From G963674835 sp963674835 (lineage in GTDB: Bacteria > Planctomycetota > Planctomycetia > Pirellulales > Thermoguttaceae), in NCBI GenBank assembly GCA_963674835.2, contig CAXXKC010000003.1, positions 1,798,001 to 1,862,000 of the forward strand: a stretch of DNA of 64,000 nt. The letters are read 5' to 3'. Numbering within the stretch: the first letter of the stretch is position 1; every line of letters starts with the position of its first letter. The position numbers and the translations under genes were made by a program. Shown in pieces: positions 1-6,785 of the stretch. Under the pieces are notes generated by a model that was not told where the DNA came from, searched no databases, and saw nothing but the letters and a program-made list of their open reading frames with translations.

Positions 1-79
1 GAGATACTGACGTTGGCGCCGGCGGCTTCAACGTAGTCCGGAGACAGGCGGCGGCGACCGGTGACGGTGGAGTGCCGGC

Positions 80-128
80 AAAGAAAGGCACAAGGACGCG
101 GAACCGAGCTTGCGGCACCACGTCCTTG
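80..128 (-). terminator. Terminator-like hairpin downstream of rplU
   Basis: Read on the minus strand, CAAGGACG (128-121) and CGTCCTTG (98-91) form a perfect 8-bp stem with a 22-nt loop. A T-rich run (90-80) follows. It lies 35 nt past the rplU stop and could be an intrinsic terminator. The loop is long, and no gene is recognisable between here and the window edge. Confidence 0.45.
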
Positions 129-162
129 AGGGTCTCGTTCCTACCGATGGTTCGAATGAGTC

Positions 163-474
163 TCAGGCTTCGATCTTGCTGATCTTCACTCGGGTATGGA
201 TTTGCCGGTGGCCGGTCTTGCGGCGGTAGGTCTTGCGGCGACGAAGCTTCTGGACGGTGATCTTCGGGCCGCGTGCCACGCTGAGCACCTCGGCTGTGAC
301 CGTGGCTCCCGCCAGGGTGGGCTGGCCGACCTTGAGGCCGTCGTCGTCGCGGTAGGCCAGAACTCGCTCGAAGGTGATCTCCTCGCCGCTGGGGACCTCG
401 CGGTAGTCGATATCCAACTCCTGGTCCTGCTCGACCTTAAACTGCCGGCCGCCGTCTTCGATAATCGCGTACAT
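163..474 (-). CDS. rplU: Large ribosomal subunit protein bL21
   Basis: A 103-aa protein, the usual length for bL21, which binds 23S rRNA in the large subunit. The N-terminus MYAIIEDGGRQFKVEQDQ and the basic tail KLRRRKTYRRKTGHRQIHT are hallmarks of the family. It sits 72 nt downstream of the RNase E/G gene on the same strand, the common rng-rplU order, so the two are probably co-transcribed. The usual partner rpmA (bL27) is not visible in the 162 bases left before the window edge. A hairpin there suggests transcription may stop after rplU. Confidence 0.97.
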   Translation of the reverse strand: MYAIIEDGGRQFKVEQDQELDIDYREVPSGEEITFERVLAYRDDDGLKVGQPTLAGATVTAEVLSVARGPKITVQKLRRRKTYRRKTGHRQIHTRVKISKIEA

Positions 475-546
475 CGGGAATCCTGACTGTGTTAGCTTTA
501 CAGATAGCCCCTTAGTTTACCGCAGGGGTGGGCGAGTGTTCAAGGG

Positions 547-2169
547 CTACGTCCAGGAGAATTTGACGTCTCGGTGCTCGCTGTCGCGGCACTGCACAAT
601 GAGATGTTCGGGCGAAACATCTTCTATACCAATCACTTGCACCGTCATACCGCCCATGTCTTCGAGCCGGGTCAGCTCGCGTCGCTTGCGGTTGTTCAGG
701 TACTCGGCGACGTCTTCGGCGACGGTGATCGTCACTTCCTTGATGTCGCCGCATTGGCCGGCAAGGATGAGCAGGCGAATCACCTCGATGGCCATGCTCT
801 CGGCCGTCTTGATCTGGCCGGTCCCCCGGCAGGCGGGGCAATCGCGGAAGACGCTCCGCTTGAGGCTCGGGCGAATCCTCTGGCGAGTCATTTCGACCAG
901 CCCAAATGGACTAGTGCGGAGAATCTTGGTGCGGGCACGGTCGCGTTTGACGGCGTCGCGCAACGCCCGCTCGACGCCGCGACGGTGCTTCTCCTTGCGC
1001 ATGTCGATGAAGTCGTTGACGATCACGCCACCGAGGTCGCGTAGGCGGATCTGACGGGCGATTTCCTTGGCCGCCAGGAGGTTCATCTGGTAGGCGGTCT
1101 CCTCGGCGGAATCGTCGGCGCGGAAGTTGCCGCTGTTGACATCGATGGCCACCAGGGCTTCGGTCTGGTCGATGACGATCGAGCCGCCTTGCTTCAAGGG
1201 GACCTCGCGACGGTGGATCTTGGCGATCTCTTCGTCCATGTGGTACTTGTGGAAGAGGGGCTCCTTGCCTTCGTACAGTTGCAGCCGGCTGACGTGGCGG
1301 GGCATGACGAGTTGAAGGAATTCCCGGGCGCGCTCGTAGGCCGAGGGACCGTCTATATAGATCGTGTCGATCTCGGCGGTGAAGATATCGCGGATGGTCC
1401 GGATGATCATGTCGCTTTCTTCGTAGATGTCGACAGGTGCCGACAGCTTCTTGATCCGGCGCACAATAACCTTCCAGAGGCGAAGAAGATAGGCCAAGTC
1501 GCGCGAGAGCTCTTTGCGGGTGCGGTCAGAGCCGGCCGTGCGGACGATGAACCCCAGTCCCTTGGGCGGATTCAAGTCGAGCATGATGTCGCGGAGGCGG
1601 CGTCGCGTGTCTTCGTCTTCGATCTTGCGAGAGACTCCGACGCGTCCCAGCGCCGGCATGAGGACGAGATATCGACCGGGGATGCTGATATAGGTGGAGA
1701 GCGTCGGTCCTTTGGTGCCGATTCCCTCCTTGATCACCTGCACCACGACTTCGTCGCCGCGACGGAGGATTTCCTGGATGGGAGGCTTGATCCGGGGGCG
1801 CCCGCCGGTGCGAAAGTTGCGGTTGCGTCCGCGGGGAGCGTTTTCGTCCTCGGTGCTGGACTCCTCACGGTCGCTGGGCCTTCGCCGTCCGCCGGGCTCG
1901 ATGGGCCGTTCGGGATCATAGCCGCCCTGGCGGAAGTATTGCGGCTCGATATCGCTGATGTGCAGGAAGCCGTTGCGCCCGACGCCAAAATCGACGAATG
2001 CGGCCTGGATGCTCGGCTCCAGGTTGACGACAACGCCTTTGTAGATGTTGCCTACGTAGCTATCCTGTCCGGTGCGTTCGACATAGAGTTCTTCGAGGAG
2101 TCCATCCTCAACGATCGCAATACGGCATTCCTCCGGCTGCGACACGTTGATCAACATTTCCTGTTTCAT
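547..2169 (-). CDS. rng: Ribonuclease E/G family endoribonuclease
   Basis: Endonuclease that processes rRNA and decays mRNA at single-stranded AU-rich sites. From the ATG at 2169 it is 540 aa, the short RNase G-type form without an RNase E degradosome tail; upstream in-frame codons add 26 unconserved residues. An S1 domain at about residues 35-165 is interrupted by a charged Arg/Glu/Pro-rich insert (about 85-130). Catalytic aspartates are visible as D343 in ALVAIDVNSG and D386 in GGVIVNDFIDM. The zinc link is present as DCPACRGTGQ (C444, C447). It lies between a DUF2344 gene and rplU. The start is chosen on family similarity (MKQEMLINV); the ribosome binding site is weak. Confidence 0.95.
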   Translation of the reverse strand: MKQEMLINVSQPEECRIAIVEDGLLEELYVERTGQDSYVGNIYKGVVVNLEPSIQAAFVDFGVGRNGFLHISDIEPQYFRQGGYDPERPIEPGGRRRPSDREESSTEDENAPRGRNRNFRTGGRPRIKPPIQEILRRGDEVVVQVIKEGIGTKGPTLSTYISIPGRYLVLMPALGRVGVSRKIEDEDTRRRLRDIMLDLNPPKGLGFIVRTAGSDRTRKELSRDLAYLLRLWKVIVRRIKKLSAPVDIYEESDMIIRTIRDIFTAEIDTIYIDGPSAYERAREFLQLVMPRHVSRLQLYEGKEPLFHKYHMDEEIAKIHRREVPLKQGGSIVIDQTEALVAIDVNSGNFRADDSAEETAYQMNLLAAKEIARQIRLRDLGGVIVNDFIDMRKEKHRRGVERALRDAVKRDRARTKILRTSPFGLVEMTRQRIRPSLKRSVFRDCPACRGTGQIKTAESMAIEVIRLLILAGQCGDIKEVTITVAEDVAEYLNNRKRRELTRLEDMGGMTVQVIGIEDVSPEHLIVQCRDSEHRDVKFSWT

Positions 2170-2259
2170 GGGTGTTTTTCTTATCCGGCAAGGTCGGCGA
2201 GTACGCACGGCCGTGGCACGCGGAGAGGCGGTTGTCGGAGTTCGCATCGTAGGTTGGCA

Positions 2260-2883
2260 TTATTGCAGCTCCACTTGAGTGCGGGTCAGGTACGAACCCT
2301 GCAGTTCAAGATCGGCCAGTTCCAGGGCCGCCAGCACATCGCGCGGTCCGGCTCCACCTTCTCGGCTTGACAGCCGCATCTTCAACAGCCCTCCTTGGAG
2401 AGTGAGTTCTTCCAGGGCCTCGCGAAGATCGACGAAGGTGTTCTTTCCGACGCGTTGCATCGGCCAGCTCGCGGCGGCCATGAGCCGCCCAGCGCAGTCG
2501 GCGACGTCGGCCCGGCGCGGTCCGGGAACGGGGATCTGATAGGAGAAACTGCGAACCTGCGCTTTTTTGGCGGCAGGTGGAAGCACTTGGACGATAGAGA
2601 GAACCAGGCCGGGCAGGCTGTGAAGCGCAAGCCGTCGCTCGATTTCTTCGGCGGTATACGACTGGGCCAGTTCCAGTTCCATTACTTCGTCCCATCCCTC
2701 GATGCCGACGGCCAACGCCGCCGGGAAACTCATCCGCGGTTTTGGATGGAACCCTTGGCTCATCCCCAACCGCAGACCGGCGCGCCGGAACCACCGCTCC
2801 ATGGAGCGGGCCAGGTCCCGGTGCCCGATCAGACGCAACTCTCCCTCTTTGCGGAAGCGAATACGTACTCGTTGTCGAACCAT
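2260..2883 (-). CDS. DUF2344 (TIGR03936-type) protein, radical-SAM-linked family
   Basis: About 207 aa from the ATG at 2883; an upstream ATG at 2952 would add 23 residues of low complexity. The N-terminus VRIRFRKEGELRLIGHRDLA and the motif SQGFHPKPRMSFPAAL are typical of DUF2344. This domain is usually fused or adjacent to a TIGR03960 radical SAM protein and often lies next to rng. Here rng is 90 nt downstream but no radical SAM gene is upstream; ptsI is there instead. Its biochemical role is not established. Family assignment is confident, function is not. Confidence 0.85.
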   Translation of the reverse strand: MVRQRVRIRFRKEGELRLIGHRDLARSMERWFRRAGLRLGMSQGFHPKPRMSFPAALAVGIEGWDEVMELELAQSYTAEEIERRLALHSLPGLVLSIVQVLPPAAKKAQVRSFSYQIPVPGPRRADVADCAGRLMAAASWPMQRVGKNTFVDLREALEELTLQGGLLKMRLSSREGGAGPRDVLAALELADLELQGSYLTRTQVELQ

Positions 2884-3143
2884 CGGTTCGAACGTCTCCG
2901 CCACTGCCGATGGGGGCGGAGAATCCCAAATGTACTCACCCGACTCCGACATGGACTATCCGCCGGCCGAAGCCAGGTCCTCTTGATTGGAGGGACCGCG
3001 AAGGCCGCGGTCCCGACGCTTGTTTTGTCCCGTTGTGGATTCCGCTTGCATCGCGGACTGCCCAGGCCGGCGCCAACCACACAACTTCGCCGGAAGATCG
3101 GTCGAAGAGGTGCCATCGACGACGCGCTGTGTGCAAACGATGT

Positions 3144-4883
3144 CTAGGGTACCAGTTCCGGTACGTGCTTCTTCAGTTCTTTACGTAACAAGTTCTTGAT
3201 GTCGCGAGCGTGTTCCATGGCGAGCGCTCGGCGTGCGACTTCTTCGCATTCACCAAGCGTTACGCTACGGCACACCTTCTTAATCTCCGGGATGGCACTT
3301 GGGGTAACACTCAACTGTCGCAAGCCCAATCCTAACAAGAGCATCGTGTAGACCAAGTTGCCACTCATCTGTCCGCACAGACTGACCGTAATTCCTTTGC
3401 GATTGGCCGCCTGGACGGTCATAACAATCAGCCTCAGCACAGCGGGATCGCAGGCGTTGTACAGTGACACGACGTCCTTGTTGCTGCGATCCACCGCGAG
3501 GGTGTACTGGATCAGGTCGTTGGTGCCGATGCTGATGAAGTCGACCTCTTCAACGAAGTGGTCTATCATCATCACGGCCGAGGGAACCTCGACCATCATG
3601 CCCACCGGTACTTTTCGATCGAACTCGATGTCGTGCTCTTCGAGATCCTCCATGACGTCGGCGAGGACCATCTTGGCTTGGCGCAGTTCGAGCATTGTCG
3701 AGATCAGCGGGAACATCAGCCGGACTTTGCCCAGGGCGCTGGCTCGCAGCGCCGCCCGCAACTGGGTGCGAAACATGGGCACATTTCGCAGTGCGAGCCG
3801 AATACTGCGCAGCCCGAGGAACGGGTTGTGCTCATCCTCGGGCTCGGGCAGATGGGGTATCTTGTCGGCTCCAAGATCGAAGGTGCGAATGGTCACAGGG
3901 CAATCGCGCATCGTTTCGACGACACGTGAGTAAGCCTGAAAGTGAACCTCTTCGTCGGGTTCGGTCTCGGCGCCCAAGTAGAGGAACTCGGTTCGGTACA
4001 AGCCGACGCCGTCCGCCCCGCGCTCGACGCAGTAGTCGACTTCGTAAGGGAACTCAATATTGCCGAACAGCCCGATCCGCACGCCGTCGGCGGTTTCGGC
4101 CGGCAAGTCGCGCAAGGTTTCGAGGCGGGCAGCGAGGGTACGAATCTCTTCGGCCTCGTGACGGTAGCGTGCGATGGTCTCCTCGTCGGGATGGAGGATG
4201 ACCAACCCTTTGTCGCCATCGATGATCACGAGATCGCCGCCGGAGACTTCGGAGAGGAACGGCCCCGTGCCGACGACGGCGGGAATGCCCAGGCCTTCGG
4301 CGACGATGGCGGTGTGGCTACCGGGGCCGCCGACCTCGGTAACAAACCCTTTGACAAATCGCCGATCGAGATTGGCCGTTTCGCTGGGCGTGAGGTTGTG
4401 GGCCAGGATGAGGACGGGGGACGTCAAACGCGAGATTCCCTCGCGACGGCGGCCGAGGAGGTTTCGGAGCACGCGTTTTTCGATGTCGAAGATGTCGTTA
4501 GCGCGCTCGGCGAAATGGCTTTGATGCTTCTGGAAGACCTGCGCGTAGCGGCGCATGGTTCGACTGATGGCATACTCCGGAGAGTAGTGATGCTGGCTGA
4601 TCATGTTCTCCAGGTCGCTGCGGAGGCGCGAGTCCTGGAGCATTTGCAGATGCGCCTCGAAGATGGCGCCGTACTTTTCACCCAGCTCTCGGGAAACGGC
4701 GTCGCGATTGCGAGCGATCTCCTCACTGGCGGCGCTGATCGCGCGGCTGAGTCGCTCCAATTCATCCTCAACGGTATCGCGCGCGACGAATCGCCGGGGG
4801 ATGCGGAATCCCTCGCTATCCATAACCAGCGCCTCGCCAATGGCCACGCCAGGCGAGACGGCGATACCTTGGAGCTTCTGCAC
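3144..4883 (-). CDS. ptsI: PTS enzyme I (phosphoenolpyruvate-protein phosphotransferase)
   Basis: Cytoplasmic enzyme that takes phosphate from PEP and passes it to HPr. It is 579 aa with no N-terminal GAF domain, so it is a standard EI rather than EI-Ntr. The phosphorylated histidine is H190 in GGPGSHTAIVAEGLGIP. PEP-site motifs are visible as GVGLYRTEFLY, EVPSAVMMIDHF and ISIGTNDLIQYTLAVDR, and the active cysteine sits in SLCGQMSGN near the C-terminus. It is the last gene of hpf-ptsN-ptsH-ptsI, 82 nt after ptsH. No IIB or IIC permease gene is present in the window, so a regulatory role is likely. Confidence 0.95.
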   Translation of the reverse strand: MQKLQGIAVSPGVAIGEALVMDSEGFRIPRRFVARDTVEDELERLSRAISAASEEIARNRDAVSRELGEKYGAIFEAHLQMLQDSRLRSDLENMISQHHYSPEYAISRTMRRYAQVFQKHQSHFAERANDIFDIEKRVLRNLLGRRREGISRLTSPVLILAHNLTPSETANLDRRFVKGFVTEVGGPGSHTAIVAEGLGIPAVVGTGPFLSEVSGGDLVIIDGDKGLVILHPDEETIARYRHEAEEIRTLAARLETLRDLPAETADGVRIGLFGNIEFPYEVDYCVERGADGVGLYRTEFLYLGAETEPDEEVHFQAYSRVVETMRDCPVTIRTFDLGADKIPHLPEPEDEHNPFLGLRSIRLALRNVPMFRTQLRAALRASALGKVRLMFPLISTMLELRQAKMVLADVMEDLEEHDIEFDRKVPVGMMVEVPSAVMMIDHFVEEVDFISIGTNDLIQYTLAVDRSNKDVVSLYNACDPAVLRLIVMTVQAANRKGITVSLCGQMSGNLVYTMLLLGLGLRQLSVTPSAIPEIKKVCRSVTLGECEEVARRALAMEHARDIKNLLRKELKKHVPELVP

Positions 4884-4965
4884 AGCCGTAGATACTTTGT
4901 CTTGTGGCGACGGCGAGGCCGGAGGGCCGCGGCTGAGTGGCGCACCGGCGGATGCCGACTATGTC

Positions 4966-5262
4966 TTATTGTTCGTGGGCCTGCGAGTCTTCGCCGAACT
5001 TGCCGGCAAATAGGTGGACCAAGGCGTCCAGCGCGGCATCGGCGTCGGGACCGACGGCTTCGAGTTGTAGTTGTTCCCCCGCGGCAGCCCCCAGCGAGAG
5101 GATTTGGAGCACCTCGGTACCGTTGGCACGATGGCGGCCCTTGACCAGCTCGACCGTAGCGTGGAATCGCCGAACGGTCTCAGCCAATTGGGTAGCCGCC
5201 CGGGCGTGCACACCTTCCCGATTGACCACTGTTACGGTTCGTGTTGTTTTGAGTTCGGACAT
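4966..5262 (-). CDS. ptsH: HPr phosphocarrier protein
   Basis: A 98-aa phosphocarrier that accepts phosphate from EI and passes it to IIA proteins. The active histidine is H19 in NREGVHARAATQ. The residue 31 positions later, equivalent to the regulatory Ser46 of other HPr proteins, is E50 (ANGTEVLQILSLG). HPr kinase control at that site is therefore not possible in the usual way. The gene starts 15 nt after ptsN and precedes ptsI, a tight operon. The C-terminus has an extra acidic tail of about 10 residues. Confidence 0.93.
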   Translation of the reverse strand: MSELKTTRTVTVVNREGVHARAATQLAETVRRFHATVELVKGRHRANGTEVLQILSLGAAAGEQLQLEAVGPDADAALDALVHLFAGKFGEDSQAHEQ

Positions 5263-5277
5263 CAGCGCGTCTGGGAG

Positions 5278-5754
5278 TCAGGATCCGAACTGGTTGTTGT
5301 CGGCTTCGTCGAGCAATTGCCGAATATCATCAGCACTCTTGGCCTGCTTGAGGAAGCGGCAGAACGTATCGTCGCGGAGTTGCCGGGAAATATTCTCCAG
5401 GGCGCGGAGATGGTCCCCCGGCCGGTCGGGAGGCGAGATCAAGAGGAAAAAGAGAAAGACCTTTTCCCCGTCCAGGCTATCGAAGTCGACACCTTCGCCG
5501 CTGACGGCGACGGTTCCGACCAAACGTTCGACGCTCGGGTGCTTGGTGTGAGGAACGGCCACGCCTCGGCCGATTCCGGTGCTTCCCAACTCCTCTCGCT
5601 TGAGAATCGCCCTGACGATGCTTTCGAACTCGCCAGTTTCCACCGCCCCTGCGTCCAGCAGCGCCTGGACCATCTCGCGAATGACCCCTTCTTTGTCGTC
5701 GGCGGTCATGTCCGCTCGGATTGCTTCAGGTACAACAAAGTCGGCAAACTTCAT
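5278..5754 (-). CDS. ptsN: PTS IIA component, fructose/nitrogen (PtsN) type
   Basis: A 158-aa single-domain IIA of the fructose/mannitol-Ntr family. The phosphoacceptor is H69 in GIGRGVAVPHTKHPSV. With no IIB/IIC nearby and with hpf directly upstream, it resembles the regulatory PtsN of the proteobacterial rpoN-hpf-ptsN operons, which modulates potassium and nitrogen responses by its phosphorylation state. Here the operon also carries ptsH and ptsI, so the whole phosphorelay is encoded together. The targets in this organism are unknown. Confidence 0.9.
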   Translation of the reverse strand: MKFADFVVPEAIRADMTADDKEGVIREMVQALLDAGAVETGEFESIVRAILKREELGSTGIGRGVAVPHTKHPSVERLVGTVAVSGEGVDFDSLDGEKVFLFFLLISPPDRPGDHLRALENISRQLRDDTFCRFLKQAKSADDIRQLLDEADNNQFGS

Positions 5755-5849
5755 GCATGTCTTCTCCTGCTATCTCGCTTCTCCGCCTTGTGCAGCGTCT
5801 ACTGCCGGGGTCTGGAGGTCGAAGTGGCGCGCCGAAAACTCAGCAGCGT

Positions 5850-6203
5850 TCACAGATCCACCGGTTCTGAGCCGGGGGCAACCTCTTCTTCGCGGCCGGC
5901 AGCGCTGCGGCGCCGGGTCTGAATCTTCTCTTTGTACCTGCGAAGTTGCTGCTCGAGCTTGTGGATAACCTGATCGATCGAGCCCATCAGCTCGCCACCC
6001 TGGTGGGTAGCCACAAAGTCGTGCTTGTGCTCCGCCGACACCCGCAAATCGACGCTGGGCGCATCGCGGTGCTCCAAATCGATCGTCACCTCAACATCGG
6101 TGAGGCGATCGAACAGTCGCACGAGCCGCTCCAGTTTGTTGGTGATTTTTGAGCGAGTGTCCTCGCTGATAGTCCCATGCCGGATCGAAAACCTGATCTG
6201 CAC
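5850..6203 (-). CDS. hpf: Ribosome hibernation promoting factor, HPF/RaiA family
   Basis: Binds the decoding region of idle 30S subunits and stops translation in slow growth. The GTG at 6203 is preferred as start: AAGGAG lies 7 nt upstream (6216-6211) and the family sequence begins here (QIRFSIRHGTISEDTRSK). This gives 117 aa, a short HPF without the long C-terminal dimerisation domain. Conserved VTIDLEHRDAPSVDLRVSAE and the basic tail fit the family. It is the first gene of hpf-ptsN-ptsH-ptsI, with a promoter and a leader hairpin directly upstream. Confidence 0.9.
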   Translation of the reverse strand: MQIRFSIRHGTISEDTRSKITNKLERLVRLFDRLTDVEVTIDLEHRDAPSVDLRVSAEHKHDFVATHQGGELMGSIDQVIHKLEQQLRRYKEKIQTRRRSAAGREEEVAPGSEPVDL

Positions 6204-6210
6204 CGAGTCG

Positions 6211-6248
6211 CTCCTTGCTACCAGCGCGAGAGGAGGTGAGTTCCTCCT
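6211..6248 (-). promoter_or_regulatory. hpf leader: hairpin and alternative Shine-Dalgarno pairing
   Basis: On the minus strand AGGAGG (6248-6243) and CCTCCT (6236-6231) form a perfect 6-bp hairpin with a 6-nt loop. The true ribosome binding site AAGGAG (6216-6211) is 14 nt further on. CTCCT of the hairpin can also pair with AGGAG of that binding site, so two exclusive folds are possible. The sequence complementarity is direct; the switching role is inferred. Confidence 0.5.
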
Positions 6249-6264
6249 GGTCGCGAAACCAATG

Positions 6265-6293
6265 ATTTTAGCGAACCGTTTGCACATGCACAA
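6265..6293 (-). promoter_or_regulatory. Sigma70-like promoter for hpf operon
   Basis: On the minus strand TTGTGC (-35, 6293-6288) and TAAAAT (-10, 6270-6265) are separated by exactly 17 nt. The predicted transcript starts near 6258, giving a leader of about 55 nt that contains the hairpin and the GTG start of hpf. Confidence 0.55.
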
Positions 6294-6785
6294 ACGCAAA
6301 GCGGATTAGGGCTGACAGACATTGCCCATCTTCACCAGTTTAGCTTTTTGTTGAGCCGGCATTGGCCGTCGCCCAGGCCATCTAAGCTGTGCAATCCGCG
6401 CGCCAAGCACCCCCTATTCATGGCAACAAAATGGCATATCGGCGCGCATGGTCTCCCGCTTCGGTTAGGCCGGGATCGCCAAATGGGAGGTTCGGGCGAA
6501 GCCCCCGACTGGCCTCGGAGGGACGTGGGTGGGCTCCGGGGCAGGCTTTGCGGGGTGCTTAGGGACCCCGTACTGCCTTCTCCGGGACACGAGCTTGCCA
6601 GTTGACGTTTTGGCGCGCTGTGCTGCGCGACGTTGGAACCCCGCCTGCGGTGTATGCCATGGCAGGCGATGACGTCCAGGAAAGACGCTCTTGTGGCACG
6701 AGTGAGTGTGGCTTGGCAACCGATGCGCACGTTCTGGCAGTTGCCGCTGGCTCGGACATGTCGGGGTCGGCTTTGGGCCCGGGCA
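6294..6785. other. Intergenic region, nothing recognised
   Basis: About 490 bases between the hpf promoter and the end of the FecR-like gene. Open frames on both strands here are Arg/Pro/Gly-rich, lack family similarity and have no convincing start site. No tRNA fold and no strong intrinsic terminator were seen. Confidence 0.5.

Noticed and set aside
130..165. GGTTCGAATGAG as a tRNA T-loop
   Set aside because: The surrounding bases form no acceptor, D or anticodon arms, and the segment is the short spacer after rplU.
1189..2370. Long plus-strand open frame antisense to RNase E/G
   Set aside because: It is the mirror frame of a clearly coding gene in GC-rich DNA and shows no family similarity or start signal.
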